From positions 1 through 64,000 of the forward strand of contig JBCCUP010000011.1 in the NCBI GenBank assembly GCA_039196715.1: 64,000 nt of DNA. Reading direction: 5' to 3'. The stretch is from Pseudomonadota bacterium (GTDB lineage Bacteria > Pseudomonadota > Gammaproteobacteria > CALCKW01). This document shows positions 8,302 to 17,402 of the stretch, one piece after another. The notes beneath the pieces were generated by a model. That model had not been told where the DNA came from. It did not search any database and was given only the letters and a program-made list of their open reading frames with translations. The number at the start of each line of letters is the position of its first letter. The stretch's first letter is position 1. Both the position numbers and the translations under genes were made by a program.

Positions 8302-10005
8302 TCACTCGTCGGCGCGTGTGTACACCACCGCGCCGCCCACGATGGTCTGTTCCACCTGCAGCGCGTGCAGGTCGCTCGGGTTGTCGAGTGGGTTGCCGGA
8401 GAGCACCACCAGGTCTGCGAGCTGACCCACAGCGATCTGGCCCACGGTGCCGGACTGGAACGTTTGCCACGCGGCGTCGCGTGTGACCGCGGCGAGCGCG
8501 TCGGCCGCGTTGATGCGTTCGTGGTCGCCCAGCGTCTGGCCGCTCAAGGTGGTGCGGGTGACCGCACTTGCGATAAGCCGCAGCTGATCGATCGGCGTGA
8601 CCGGCGTGTCGGTGTGCAGGGTGAACGGCAAGCCGGCTTTCGCAGCGCTCGCGGCCGGGCTGATAGTCTCGGCGCGCACCGGCCCGAGGTGCAGCTGACT
8701 GTGCACGTCACCCCAGTAGTAGACGTGGTTTGAGAAGAAACTCGGTGTGATGCCGCAGTTGCGCATCGCCGGGAGCTGGTCGCTGCGCGCCAGCTGCGCG
8801 TGCACGAGGATCATGCGGTGGTCTTCTCGCGGGTCGGTGGCTTGCAGGCGTTTGCAGGCGGCAATGATGTCGTCGATGGCGGCGTCGCCGTTGCCGTGGA
8901 TGGCGAGCTGCCAGCCCGCCTTGTGGTAGGGCAAGCCGATGCGGTAGAGCTGTTCCTGGGTCAGCAGCGCAAAGCCGCGGTAGGTCGTGGGTCGGCCGTT
9001 GCGTTGGCGATGGTAGGGCTGGGTCAGCCAGGCGGTGTGGCCTTGCGGGCTGCCGTCGGCGAAGAGTTTGATGGCCGAGATGCGGAAGCGGTCGCTGCGG
9101 TAGTCGGCCGGGTTGATGCGGCCGTCGAGGATGGCGCGGCCGAGGGTTTTCTCCTTGGCCCAGATGTTCAGCCGAAACGGGATCAGCCCCAGCCGCTGCC
9201 CCCAGTACAGGGCTTGCATCAGCCGGGTGTTGGCGCCGCCGTTCTGCGCGGTGGTGATGCCGGCGGCGCGGTAGTCGTCCACAGCGCGTTGCAGCATTGC
9301 GTACACATCCCACCCGCTGAACGTGCCGAGCAGACGGCTCATCGGCGGCGCCGCGGCTTCGAGCAGCAGGCCATTGGGCCGGCCGGTTGCCGGGTCGCGC
9401 GCGATGATGCCACCGAGCGGGTTCGGCGTCCTGTCGTCGATGCCAAGTTCCGCCAGCGCTGTCGAGTTGGCCACGCCCATGTGCCCCGAGCTGTGCCAGA
9501 GGTAGACGGGCTTGTCCGGCACCGCCGCGTCGAGTTCGGCGCGGGTGGGGTGGCGTTGCTCGGCGAGGAAGGAATCGTCGTAGCCGAAGCCGATCACCCA
9601 GTCGCGGTCACTCGCGGTGTCGTAGCGCTGAATTGCGTCGAGCAGTTTCGGGATGCTGTCGACGTTACCGATCGGCGGTGGGCGAAGGTCGGCGGTGACG
9701 GCAAAGAGTCCGCTCACCGGGAAGTGGCTGTGGGCGTCGATGAAGCCCGGCATCAGCGTCTTGCCACCGAGGTCGACGAGCTCGGTGTCGGGCGAGCGCC
9801 AGCGGGTGACATCGGCGTTTTTGCCGACGGCTTCGACGCGGCCGTCGCGGATGGCGATCGCTTCGGCCACGGTGTTGTCCGCGTCCAGCGTCAGCACGGT
9901 GCCGTTGTGGTAGATGCGGTGTGGGTGCGTCGCCGGTGCGAGAAGGAGGTAGGCCGCAACCGCGATCGCCGCCAGCGCCAGCAGGCCCCATCGGCGCGCA
10001 TTCAT
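8302..10005 (-). CDS. Membrane-anchored amidohydrolase family 3 (YtcJ-like)
   Basis: The 567-residue protein starts with an N-terminal hydrophobic segment (residues ~5-22) that should anchor it or export it. An amidohydrolase fold follows, with metal ligands in FIDAHSHF near residue 85 and a second site around HTDTPVTP near residue 465. The family hydrolyses amides or formamide-type bonds of largely unknown substrates. The start ATG at 10005 overlaps the stop codon of the upstream TVP38-type gene (ATGA), which indicates coupled translation. Confidence 0.87.
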   Translation of the reverse strand: MNARRWGLLALAAIAVAAYLLLAPATHPHRIYHNGTVLTLDADNTVAEAIAIRDGRVEAVGKNADVTRWRSPDTELVDLGGKTLMPGFIDAHSHFPVSGLFAVTADLRPPPIGNVDSIPKLLDAIQRYDTASDRDWVIGFGYDDSFLAEQRHPTRAELDAAVPDKPVYLWHSSGHMGVANSTALAELGIDDRTPNPLGGIIARDPATGRPNGLLLEAAAPPMSRLLGTFSGWDVYAMLQRAVDDYRAAGITTAQNGGANTRLMQALYWGQRLGLIPFRLNIWAKEKTLGRAILDGRINPADYRSDRFRISAIKLFADGSPQGHTAWLTQPYHRQRNGRPTTYRGFALLTQEQLYRIGLPYHKAGWQLAIHGNGDAAIDDIIAACKRLQATDPREDHRMILVHAQLARSDQLPAMRNCGITPSFFSNHVYYWGDVHSQLHLGPVRAETISPAASAAKAGLPFTLHTDTPVTPIDQLRLIASAVTRTTLSGQTLGDHERINAADALAAVTRDAAWQTFQSGTVGQIAVGQLADLVVLSGNPLDNPSDLHALQVEQTIVGGAVVYTRADE

Positions 10006-10520
10006 GTCGCGTCGGGCGTCAGGCTGGCGCGGTGTTTTCGGTAGAGCCAGGCGCTCAGGATCAGCGCGATCACGGTGAGCACGCCAGCCAGGATCAGCTG
10101 GTCGGTCGAGCGCACCTTGAGGCCGTTGCCGATCAGCACGAAGATGCTGGTCTGCGGCAGAAAGCCGAGCAGGGACGCGAGAAAAAACGTGCGCGCGCGG
10201 ATGTGCGTGGTGCCGGCCGCGAGGTTGGTCAGCATGTTCGTGCCGACCGGCAGGAAGCGGATGATCAGGATCTTGAGGAACGTGTCCTCGGCGGCAAAGC
10301 GCGTGAGTGCGTCGGCGATCTTCGGGAAGCGCCGTTGCACCCAGGCACGTGCGAGGTGGCGCGACACGAGGAAGGTCGTGATCGCGCCGAGGCTGCACGC
10401 GGCGATGGCGAGCGGCAGGCCCACCGCCAGCCCGAATCCGAAACCCGAGATCAGTGCAATCAACTGCCGCGGCACACCGACGGCGGTCGCGAGCGTGCCG
10501 CCGAGCAGCATCAGCCCCAC
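10002..10520 (-). CDS. TVP38/TMEM64 (DedA-like, VTT domain) membrane protein, start unclear
   Basis: From the GTG at 10520 the product is 172 residues with the VTT-domain segment (GFGFGLAVG, then RFLPVGTNMLTNLAAG) and four or so membrane spans. These proteins take part in lipid scrambling or membrane homeostasis. Family members are usually 200-240 residues. The same frame stays open upstream to 10707 and encodes a plausible first membrane helix (ALILIILVSSVALGGLILWF), but that stretch has no ATG, GTG or TTG before an in-frame TAG at 10708-10710. Either the GTG is used and the first helix is lost, a rare start codon is used, or a frameshift separates the helix from an ATG at 10720. Confidence 0.7.
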   Translation of the reverse strand: MGLMLLGGTLATAVGVPRQLIALISGFGFGLAVGLPLAIAACSLGAITTFLVSRHLARAWVQRRFPKIADALTRFAAEDTFLKILIIRFLPVGTNMLTNLAAGTTHIRARTFFLASLLGFLPQTSIFVLIGNGLKVRSTDQLILAGVLTVIALILSAWLYRKHRASLTPDAT

Positions 10521-10768
10521 GCCTGCGGGCCCGAACGCCGCCAGGCGGTTGCCGAGGTCGTCGGCAAGCCGGTTGCTGTCGATCCCGTTCAGCGGCGAGA
10601 ACCACAGGATCAGCCCGCCGAGCGCGACGCTCGAGACGAGGATGATCAGGATGAGGGCGGTGCGCTGGGCGATGACGGGCGGCCGGTGTGGAGAAGGTTT
10701 GGAGCGCTAGCGTGCCGCATTGTTCACCCGACTGGCCAGACGGGAAACCACGGTGTGGTCAGTGCGTG

Positions 10769-11170
10769 TCAGTCTGTTCCGATGTGCGCTGTCGCCTCGA
10801 TCTCGACCAGGGCGGCGTCTTCGATGAGGCCGGCGACGACGACCATCGACATGGCGGGGTAGTGCTTGCCGAAGACGGTGCGGTAAGCGGCGCCGACTTC
10901 GGCCTGGCGGGCGAGGTACTCGGCCTTGTCGGTAACGAACCAGGTCAGGCGGGTGATGTCGCGGACTTCGCCGCCGGCGGTGGTGACGATGTCGGCGATG
11001 TTCTGCAGGGCTTGTTGCATCTGCTCGACAAAGCCGCCGTCGACGAAGCGCTTGTTGGCGTCCCAGCCAATCTGCCCGCCGATGTGGAGCGTGCCGTCGC
11101 GCGTCAGCATGCCGTTCGCGTAGCCCTTGGCCGGCAGCCAGCCTTCGGGGTGGACGGTCTCGTGCCTCAT
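10769..11170 (-). CDS. RidA/YjgF-family protein without the usual catalytic Arg
   Basis: The 133-residue protein has the RidA-family trimer fold signatures (GGQIGWDANK, QALQNIADIV, LVEIEATA). RidA enzymes hydrolyse reactive enamine/imine intermediates of amino acid metabolism. The arginine that binds the substrate carboxylate in archetypal RidA sits in a PAR motif; here the matching stretch reads YPAMSMV, so that Arg is Met. It therefore probably belongs to a divergent subfamily with another substrate. It lies 46 bases downstream of the livF-type gene on the same strand and may be the last gene of the importer operon. Confidence 0.85.
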   Translation of the reverse strand: MRHETVHPEGWLPAKGYANGMLTRDGTLHIGGQIGWDANKRFVDGGFVEQMQQALQNIADIVTTAGGEVRDITRLTWFVTDKAEYLARQAEVGAAYRTVFGKHYPAMSMVVVAGLIEDAALVEIEATAHIGTD

Positions 11171-11216
11171 GCGGGGCTCCTCGGTGGCGGCGGTGTGGGG
11201 TGGGTCATGGCGGTGC

Positions 11217-11903
11217 TCATACCCCCACGTAGCGTTCGGTGATGTCGGCGGTCAGCGCGTCGGTGGCGCCGGTCCAGACGGTGCGGCCGCGCTCGAGGAT
11301 CACGGCGCGGTCGGCGACGCGGGTCAGTTCTTTGAGCGACTTGTCGATCAGGAGCAGCGCCACGCCGGTCTCGGCCTTGAGTGTCAGCATGGCGGCCCAG
11401 ATTTCCTGGCGGATGATCGGCGCGAGGCCCTCGGTGGCTTCGTCGAGGATCAGCAGGCGCGGGTTGGTCATCAGCGCACGGCCGATGGCGAGCATCTGCT
11501 GCTCGCCGCCGGAGAGCGACGCCGCGCGTTGCCCGGTGCGTTCGCCGAGGCGCGGGAAGAGGGTGGCGACCTTGGTGACGTCCCACTCGCCCGGCCGTGC
11601 CGCGGCAATCAGGTTTTCGTGCACGGTCAGGTCGGCGAAACAGCGGCGGCCCTCGGGCACAAGACCAATGCCGAGGCGAGCGGCGGCGTGGCTCGGCAGG
11701 CTGTGCAGGTCGGTGCCACGAAAACGCAGGCCGCCGGCGGAGCCAATCATCCGGCAGATGGCCTTGACCGTCGTCGACTTGCCCATGCCGTTCCGGCCCA
11801 TCAATGCGATGACCTCGCCTTCATCCAGCGCGAAGTCAACGCCGAAGAGCGCCTGGCTGCTGCCGTAGTGCGCGCTGAGCTGATCGACTTCGAGCAGGCT
11901 CAT
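11217..11903 (-). CDS. livF: Branched-chain amino acid-type ABC importer ATPase LivF
   Basis: The 228-residue ATPase has Walker A GRNGMGKST, signature LSGGEQQM and Walker B LLILDEATEGLAP, the last typical of LivF/UrtE. It pairs with the LivG-type ATPase to drive the LivHM permease. The ATG at 11903 overlaps the livG stop codon by four bases (ATGA). The cargo could be branched-chain amino acids, urea or short amides, because these importers share one architecture. Confidence 0.93.
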   Translation of the reverse strand: MSLLEVDQLSAHYGSSQALFGVDFALDEGEVIALMGRNGMGKSTTVKAICRMIGSAGGLRFRGTDLHSLPSHAAARLGIGLVPEGRRCFADLTVHENLIAAARPGEWDVTKVATLFPRLGERTGQRAASLSGGEQQMLAIGRALMTNPRLLILDEATEGLAPIIRQEIWAAMLTLKAETGVALLLIDKSLKELTRVADRAVILERGRTVWTGATDALTADITERYVGV

Positions 11904-12649
11904 GCGTCGTCCCCGAGGTAGGCTTCGCGCACGGCCGGGTGGCTGCGGATGGCGTCGCTGCTGCCGGTGGCGATCACGCTGCCGTAGACCAGCACCGAGA
12001 TGCGGTCGGCGAGCGCGAAGACCGCGTCCATATCGTGCTCCACCAACAGGATCGGCGCCTCCTGGCGCAGCCCGTCGAGGAAGGCGGTCATGGTCTTGGA
12101 ACCCTCGGCGCCGAGGCCGGCCATCGGCTCGTCCATGATGAACACACTCGGGTCGAGGGTCAGCGCCACGGCCACTTCGAGCTGGCGTCGTTGGCCGTGG
12201 CTGAGGTTGGCGCACGGGGTGTCGCGGTGGGCGTCGAGGTCGACGCGCGCGAGCGCGTGGCGGGCGCGGTCGACGAGGTCGCGGCGGTTGAGCGCACCGC
12301 GCCAGAAGCGGCTCGCTTGGCGCGCCGCGCCGATGGCACCGAGCACGGCGTTCTCGAGCACGGTGTCCTCCATCGCGAGCGCGGACACCTGAAAGGTGCG
12401 GCCGAGGCCGGCGCGCGCACGGGCGGCGGTGCCAAGCGGCGAGAGGTCGGCGCCGTTCAGCCACACCTCGCCGCTGTCCGGTGTGAGTTCGCCGCAGATC
12501 TGCTTGATCAGGGTCGACTTGCCCGCGCCGTTCGGGCCGATCACCGCGTGGATCTCGCCGGGGTGCAGGGTGATCGAGACGTCGTCGGTCGCGACCAGCG
12601 CGCCGAAGCGTTTCGACAGGCCGCGGGTTTCGAGCCGGGGGTCAGACAT
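11900..12649 (-). CDS. livG: Branched-chain amino acid-type ABC importer ATPase LivG
   Basis: The 249-residue protein has Walker A GPNGAGKST, the LivG-type signature NLSHGQRRQLEVAVAL, Walker B VFIMDEPMAGLG and switch His in LLVEHDMD. The start codon lies within the end of the livM-type gene (8-bp overlap) and its end overlaps livF, so translation is probably coupled. It is one of two ATPases of the same importer. Confidence 0.94.
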   Translation of the reverse strand: MSDPRLETRGLSKRFGALVATDDVSITLHPGEIHAVIGPNGAGKSTLIKQICGELTPDSGEVWLNGADLSPLGTAARARAGLGRTFQVSALAMEDTVLENAVLGAIGAARQASRFWRGALNRRDLVDRARHALARVDLDAHRDTPCANLSHGQRRQLEVAVALTLDPSVFIMDEPMAGLGAEGSKTMTAFLDGLRQEAPILLVEHDMDAVFALADRISVLVYGSVIATGSSDAIRSHPAVREAYLGDDA

Positions 12650-13628
12650 GCGCGCCCTCCCGCCCGGTCAGCAGGCCCATGACGCCGCCGCGGCCGAACA
12701 CCACGATCACCAGCAGCACGATGCCGAGGTAGATGTGCCAGAACTCGGTCAGCCCGCCGAGCACGTGCTCGAGCGTGACGAACACGCACGCACCGATCAC
12801 CGGGCCCATGAGCCGGCCGACGCCGCCGATGATGATCAGCACAATCAGCTCGCCCGAGAGCTGCCAGCTGAACATCGACGGTGAGACGAAGCGGTTGAGG
12901 TCGGCGAACAGCGCACCGGCGAGGCCGGTCACGCAGCCCGAAATGACGAAGGCCGCGAGGCGCAGGCGCATCGGATTGAGCCCGACCGCCTCGGCGCGCG
13001 CCTGCGATTGGCGGGTCGCGTTCAGCGCGAGGCCAAAGGGCGAGGCTTGCAGTTTGGCGGTGAACAGCAACACCACGCAGAGCAGCGCGAAGCACAAGCC
13101 GAAGAACTCGATCGGCACCAGCGTGTTGATGCCGGGGAAGCTGTTGCGCACGTAGATCGAGAGGCCGTCCTCGCCGCCGTACTCGGCCCAGGAAATCGCG
13201 AAATAGAAGAACATCTGGCCGAAGGCGAGCGTGATCATGATGAAGTACACGCCGCTGGTACGAAGCGACAACAGCCCGATCAGACACGCCGCGACGCCCG
13301 AGACCACCACCGCAACCAGCCAGATCACCGGCATCAGTTGGGTGCCGTCGGTTTCGAAGACGCCGAGGCTCAGCGGCGTGTAGTTCTGCGCGTGGTAGGC
13401 GAGGATGCCCATGGCGTAGCCGCCGAGGCCGAAGAAAACCGCGTGGCCGAAGCTCACGAGCCCGCCGATGCCGAGCAGGATGTTGAGCCCGACGGCGGCG
13501 AGCGCGAGGATCACCGCGCGGGTCACGAGGGTGATGGTGAAGGGCTCGTCCGCGAACAGCGCCCAAAGCGGCAGCGCCAGGATGCCAAGCAGCACCACGG
13601 CGTTGACGAGGCGCTCGTCGAGTCTCAC
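12642..13628 (-). CDS. livM: Branched-chain amino acid-type ABC importer permease LivM
   Basis: The 328-residue inner-membrane protein has about eight hydrophobic segments and the LivM hallmark GLNILLGIGGLVSFGHAVFF near residue 45. The EAA-like loop sits around NATRQSQARAEAVGLN. The GTG at 13628 overlaps the livH stop codon (GTGA). A longer upstream frame exists but is only a shadow of livH. Confidence 0.93.
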   Translation of the reverse strand: MRLDERLVNAVVLLGILALPLWALFADEPFTITLVTRAVILALAAVGLNILLGIGGLVSFGHAVFFGLGGYAMGILAYHAQNYTPLSLGVFETDGTQLMPVIWLVAVVVSGVAACLIGLLSLRTSGVYFIMITLAFGQMFFYFAISWAEYGGEDGLSIYVRNSFPGINTLVPIEFFGLCFALLCVVLLFTAKLQASPFGLALNATRQSQARAEAVGLNPMRLRLAAFVISGCVTGLAGALFADLNRFVSPSMFSWQLSGELIVLIIIGGVGRLMGPVIGACVFVTLEHVLGGLTEFWHIYLGIVLLVIVVFGRGGVMGLLTGREGAHV

Positions 13629-14545
13629 GCGCGCGCCCCGAAGAGGCCGGACGGCCGCCACACCAGCACCGCGCCCATCAGCACGTAGATGCCCATCGAC
13701 GCGAGCGCCGAGCCGGTCCTCTGCGCAGCGCCGGGTTCCATGAACCACTTGAGGAGTTCCGGCAGAAAGACGCCGCCCAGCGTGTCGGTGAGGCCGACCA
13801 GCAGCGCGCCGACCAGCGCGCCGCGAATCGAACCGATGCCGCCGATGACGATGACGACGAAGGCGAGGATCAGCACCGGCTCGCCCATGCCGACCTGCAC
13901 CGATTGGATGGCCCCGACCAGTGCACCGGCGAGCCCGGCGAGCGCGGCGCCGAGCGCGAAGACGAGGGTGTAGAGTTTCGAGATGTCGACGCCGAGTGCC
14001 GCGATCATCTCGCGGTCGTTCTGCCCGGCGCGGATCTGGATGCCGAGCCGCGTGCGCTCGATCAGAAACCACAAGCCCGCCCCGACCGCGAGGCCGATCG
14101 CGATCAGCGACAGGCGGTAGCGCGAGTACTCGATGCCGCCCGGCAGCGTGATCGGGCCGGTCAGGGCGTCAGGGATGTCGAGAAAGAGCGGAAAGGAGCC
14201 GAACACCCAGCGCGTGCCCTCGGAGAAGATCAGGATCAGCGCAAAGGTCGCGAGCACCTGGTCGAGGTGGGCGGCGCGGTAGAGCCGGCGGATCACCACC
14301 ACTTCAATGAGTGCCCCCGCGCAGGCCGCAGCCGCCAATGCCGCGACCAGGCCGAGCCCGAAGGAACCCGTCGCGCCCGCGACCGCGGCGGCGGCAAAGG
14401 CGCCGACCATGTAGAGCGAGCCGTGCGCGAGGTTGATCAGGCCCATCACGCCGAAGATCAGCGTGAGCCCGGCGGCCATCAGAAACAACATGATGCCGAA
14501 CTGCAGGCCGTTCAGGATCTGCTCGATGACGAGGATGGTGGACAT
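13625..14545 (-). CDS. livH: Branched-chain amino acid-type ABC importer permease LivH
   Basis: The product of 306 residues is a hydrophobic LivH-type permease with GLTLIFGVMGLINLAHGS near the N-terminus and RTRLGIQIRAGQNDREMI in the ATPase-docking loop. I chose the ATG at 14545; an in-frame GTG at 14569 would add eight residues, but it falls inside the stem-loop that follows the binding-protein gene. It ends in a 4-bp overlap with livM. Confidence 0.92.
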   Translation of the reverse strand: MSTILVIEQILNGLQFGIMLFLMAAGLTLIFGVMGLINLAHGSLYMVGAFAAAAVAGATGSFGLGLVAALAAAACAGALIEVVVIRRLYRAAHLDQVLATFALILIFSEGTRWVFGSFPLFLDIPDALTGPITLPGGIEYSRYRLSLIAIGLAVGAGLWFLIERTRLGIQIRAGQNDREMIAALGVDISKLYTLVFALGAALAGLAGALVGAIQSVQVGMGEPVLILAFVVIVIGGIGSIRGALVGALLVGLTDTLGGVFLPELLKWFMEPGAAQRTGSALASMGIYVLMGAVLVWRPSGLFGARA

Positions 14546-14564
14546 GGATACCGGCGGGACAGAG

Positions 14565-14590
14565 CACACCCGGGCGGCTGCCCGGGTGTG
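14565..14590 (-). terminator. Perfect 11-bp stem-loop between livJ and livH genes
   Basis: CACACCCGGGC and GCCCGGGTGTG form an uninterrupted 11-bp stem around GGCT, nine bases after the binding-protein stop codon. No T-run follows, so it probably protects the 3' end of the binding-protein message or attenuates read-through, giving more binding protein than permease. Confidence 0.65.
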
Positions 14591-14599
14591 CGTGGGGCC

Positions 14600-15730
14600 T
14601 TACATCGCGCAGTCGGCGGCGTAGGCGTCGGAGTGGTTCTCGAGGGCGGTGCTGATGATCTTGTTGGTGAAGACGTCGCCTTCCTTGATCACTTCGCGCG
14701 CGTAGATCGACTGCACCGGGTGGTGGTTCGGGCCGAAGGCGAAGTCGCCGCGGGTGCTCTCGAAGTTGGCAGCACGCAGCGCCTCACGGAACGCGTCGCT
14801 GTCGCCCGGTGCCGCCGCGTCGAGTGCCGAGAGCAGCAGGTTGGCGGTGTCGAAACCCTGGCTCGCGTAGAGCGACGGCAGGCGGCCGTACTCGGCCTGG
14901 AAGGTCTCGACGAAGGCTGCGTTGGTCGGGTTGTCGATGTCCTTGTTCCACTGCGAGGTGTTCACCACGCCCATGGCCGCATCGCCTACGGCTTGCAAAA
15001 TGCCCTGGTCGAAGCTGAACGCGGGGCCGACCACCGGGATCTCGATGCCGCTGTCGGCGTACTGCTTGAGGAAGGAGATGCCCATGCCGCCCGGCAGGAA
15101 GAAGAACACGCTGTCGGCGCCGCTTGCACGGATCTGCGCGATCTCGGCCGCGTAGTCGGTCTGGCCGAGCTTGGTGAACACTTCGCCGGCGAGATCACCC
15201 TCGAAGAAGCGCTTGTAGCCGGTCAGCGCGTCTGCGCCCGCCGGGTAGTTCGGCGCCATGATGAAGCTGTTTTTGTAACCTGCGGTGTTGGCGTAGGCGC
15301 CGGCCGCTTCGTGCAGGTTGTCGTTCTGCCAGGCGACGTTGAAGTAGTTGGCGTGGCATCCCTTGCCGGCGAGTGCCGACGGGCCGGCGTTCGGTGAGAG
15401 GTAGAACACGCCCTGGCGCACCGCCGAAGGCACCACAGCCATCGCGAGGTTTGACCAGATGATGCCAGTCATCACGTCGACACGCTCGGACTGGATCATC
15501 TTGTCGGAGAGCTGGACGGCGATGTCGGGCTTGCGTTGATCGTCCTCGATGACGACCTCGACGTCGTCACGGCCGGATTGCGCGATCGCGAGCATGAAGC
15601 CGTCGCGCACGTCGATGCCAAGGCCGGCGCCGCCGCCCGAGAGCGTGGTGATCATACCCACCTTGACCTGCGCCACCGCGCCGGTCGCGATGAGGGCCGC
15701 CGCCGCGGCGGTGAGAAGTTGTTTTTTCAT
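14600..15730 (-). CDS. livJ: Periplasmic binding protein of the Liv-type importer
   Basis: The 376-residue protein has a clear Sec signal peptide (MKKQ, alanine-rich core, cleavage after AVAQ) and then a type-1 periplasmic binding fold (VKVGMITTLSGGGAGLG). It belongs to the LivJ/amide-urea binding group; the ligand is unknown. A strong AAGGAG site lies six to eight bases before the ATG. It is first in the operon livJHMGF with the RidA-like gene possibly at the end. A hairpin after it separates it from the permease genes. Confidence 0.9.
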   Translation of the reverse strand: MKKQLLTAAAAALIATGAVAQVKVGMITTLSGGGAGLGIDVRDGFMLAIAQSGRDDVEVVIEDDQRKPDIAVQLSDKMIQSERVDVMTGIIWSNLAMAVVPSAVRQGVFYLSPNAGPSALAGKGCHANYFNVAWQNDNLHEAAGAYANTAGYKNSFIMAPNYPAGADALTGYKRFFEGDLAGEVFTKLGQTDYAAEIAQIRASGADSVFFFLPGGMGISFLKQYADSGIEIPVVGPAFSFDQGILQAVGDAAMGVVNTSQWNKDIDNPTNAAFVETFQAEYGRLPSLYASQGFDTANLLLSALDAAAPGDSDAFREALRAANFESTRGDFAFGPNHHPVQSIYAREVIKEGDVFTNKIISTALENHSDAYAADCAM

Positions 15731-15998
15731 GGGTATCTCCTTTTTGGTTTTCGAAAAGCGTTGCCGATGGCCGAGGCCCGGTCAGACCGCCGTGGCGTCG
15801 GCGGCCCGCTCGGCCGCCCGTTGGGCCTTCAGTTTAAACCGCTGGACTTTGCCTGTGGTTGTCTTGGTCCGACCGGCGCCGAACTCGGCGCACCGCAGAC
15901 ACGCGTGCGGTGCGGTCGCCGAGGCCAGGTGTGTCTGAAGTGAATCATCCGGCGCCGCGACAGGGTCACGGGGCGCGTCGCCGGGCGAGCGGCTGGCG

Positions 15999-17378
15999 TC
16001 AGTCGGCGTCAGGCAGGCGGATGCTCTGTGGAAAACGGAACACGTTGTCCGGGTCCCAGCGGGCCTTGACGCGCTGCAGGCGCGGGTAGTTGTCGCCGTA
16101 GTAGGCGGCGGGCCAGTCGGTGAGCAGCGGGTCCTGCTGGTTGACGTCGCCGCCGGAGAGCGCGTCGCCGAGCGCGGCCTTGAGCCGCTCGGCCCAGGCG
16201 ATGTTCGTCGCGTCGTCTTTTTGACTGTCCCAGGTCGCCTTGATTTCACAGCGCGCGCAGACGTGTCGCCAGGGGAAGGCGGTGGCGGTGGGTGGCACGC
16301 GGGCGATGGCACCGCCCGCGTACTCGAGCGCGATTTGCGTGGCAGTGCTGGGGGCGGTGGCGATGTGCTCTACCAGGGTGTCGAAAAAGGCGTCGTCCGG
16401 CGGTTCGGCCACGTTGCCGAAGGCGATGTAGGTCGATTTGCCGGCGCTGGTGGTGGACGACCCGTAGGTGTCGATGAAGTCGTAGAAGCCCGTCGGCGCC
16501 AGACGGTTGATCTTGGGTGCGAGCGCGATCATGGGCTGCATCACGGCGAGGCCTTCGGTGTGCGGGCTGTGGCAGTAGGCGAGCAGGATCAGCTGGGTCG
16601 GCGACAACACGATCGCGGCGTCGAGCGTGTCAGGCATGTCGAGCACCCAGCTACGGTAGGCGTGCAGCACGCGCGCTGCGTCGGCGATGTCCCAGACGAG
16701 CACGCCGCCCAGCGCGTCGGGCACCGCGGGAAAGACGTTTGACGTGAAGGCGGTGGCGACGCCGAGGTTGCCACCGCCGCCACCACGCAGCGCCCAGAAA
16801 AGCGCGGCGCGGTCCGGGTCGGTCTCGTCCGGGCCGAGGGTCAGCAGCTCGCCGTCGGCGGTCACGAACTCGACGGCGAGCAGGTTGTCGACGGCGAGGC
16901 CGTGGCTGCGCGAGAGGAAGGAGAAGCCGCCGCCCAGCGTGAAGCCGGACACGCCGACTGCGGTCGATCCGCCGCCGATCGGCACCAGCCCCGAGTCGCG
17001 CAGGGCGCCGTACACGTCGCCCCAGAGCAGCCCGCTCCCGACCATCAGCGTGCGGGCCTCGGCGTCGAGCGCCAACTGGCGGAGGCGTTTCAAGTGCACC
17101 ACGATACCGCCGTCGTTCAGGCACCACCCCACCGCGTTGTGGCCGCCGTTTCGCAAGGTGAAATGTACGCCGTACTGCCGGCACACAGCCAGCACCCGCT
17201 GCACGTCCGCCGCCGTTTCGGGGTAGATCACCGCGGCCGGGTGGTAGGCGATGCGGCCGTTGTCGATCGCGACCGTCTCGGCGTAGTCGGCCGAGCCGGG
17301 CAGCGCGATCTGGTTGGGGTGGAGGTCTTGTGCCAGCGCGTCCAGCGCGGCGTCAACGGGGGTTTGGCCGTCGGCCAT
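15999..17378 (-). CDS. FAD-binding oxidase of the berberine-bridge (BBE/PCMH) type
   Basis: The 459-residue protein has the PCMH FAD-binding domain (residues ~50-220) with RNGGHNAVG, where the His is the usual covalent FAD attachment site, and LGGGFSFLSRSHGLAVDN. The C-terminus YYGDNYPRLQRVKARWDP is the BBE domain. In the region where two-point-attached flavoproteins have a Cys, this protein reads GGGSTAVG, so attachment through His alone is likely. No signal peptide is visible. Such enzymes oxidise sugars, alcohols or alkaloid-like amines with O2. It is followed 24 bases upstream on the same strand by a GMC oxidoreductase gene, so the pair may be co-expressed. Confidence 0.88.
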   Translation of the reverse strand: MADGQTPVDAALDALAQDLHPNQIALPGSADYAETVAIDNGRIAYHPAAVIYPETAADVQRVLAVCRQYGVHFTLRNGGHNAVGWCLNDGGIVVHLKRLRQLALDAEARTLMVGSGLLWGDVYGALRDSGLVPIGGGSTAVGVSGFTLGGGFSFLSRSHGLAVDNLLAVEFVTADGELLTLGPDETDPDRAALFWALRGGGGGNLGVATAFTSNVFPAVPDALGGVLVWDIADAARVLHAYRSWVLDMPDTLDAAIVLSPTQLILLAYCHSPHTEGLAVMQPMIALAPKINRLAPTGFYDFIDTYGSSTTSAGKSTYIAFGNVAEPPDDAFFDTLVEHIATAPSTATQIALEYAGGAIARVPPTATAFPWRHVCARCEIKATWDSQKDDATNIAWAERLKAALGDALSGGDVNQQDPLLTDWPAAYYGDNYPRLQRVKARWDPDNVFRFPQSIRLPDAD

Positions 17379-17402
17379 CGGGTCGTCCTTGTGGTGAGCT
17401 GC

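Noticed and set aside
15782-16312. Minus-strand frame of 176 residues between livJ and the BBE oxidase
   Set aside because: Pro/Ser/Arg-rich shadow overlapping the BBE 3' end. I see nothing in 15731-15998 beyond likely promoter sequence for livJ.
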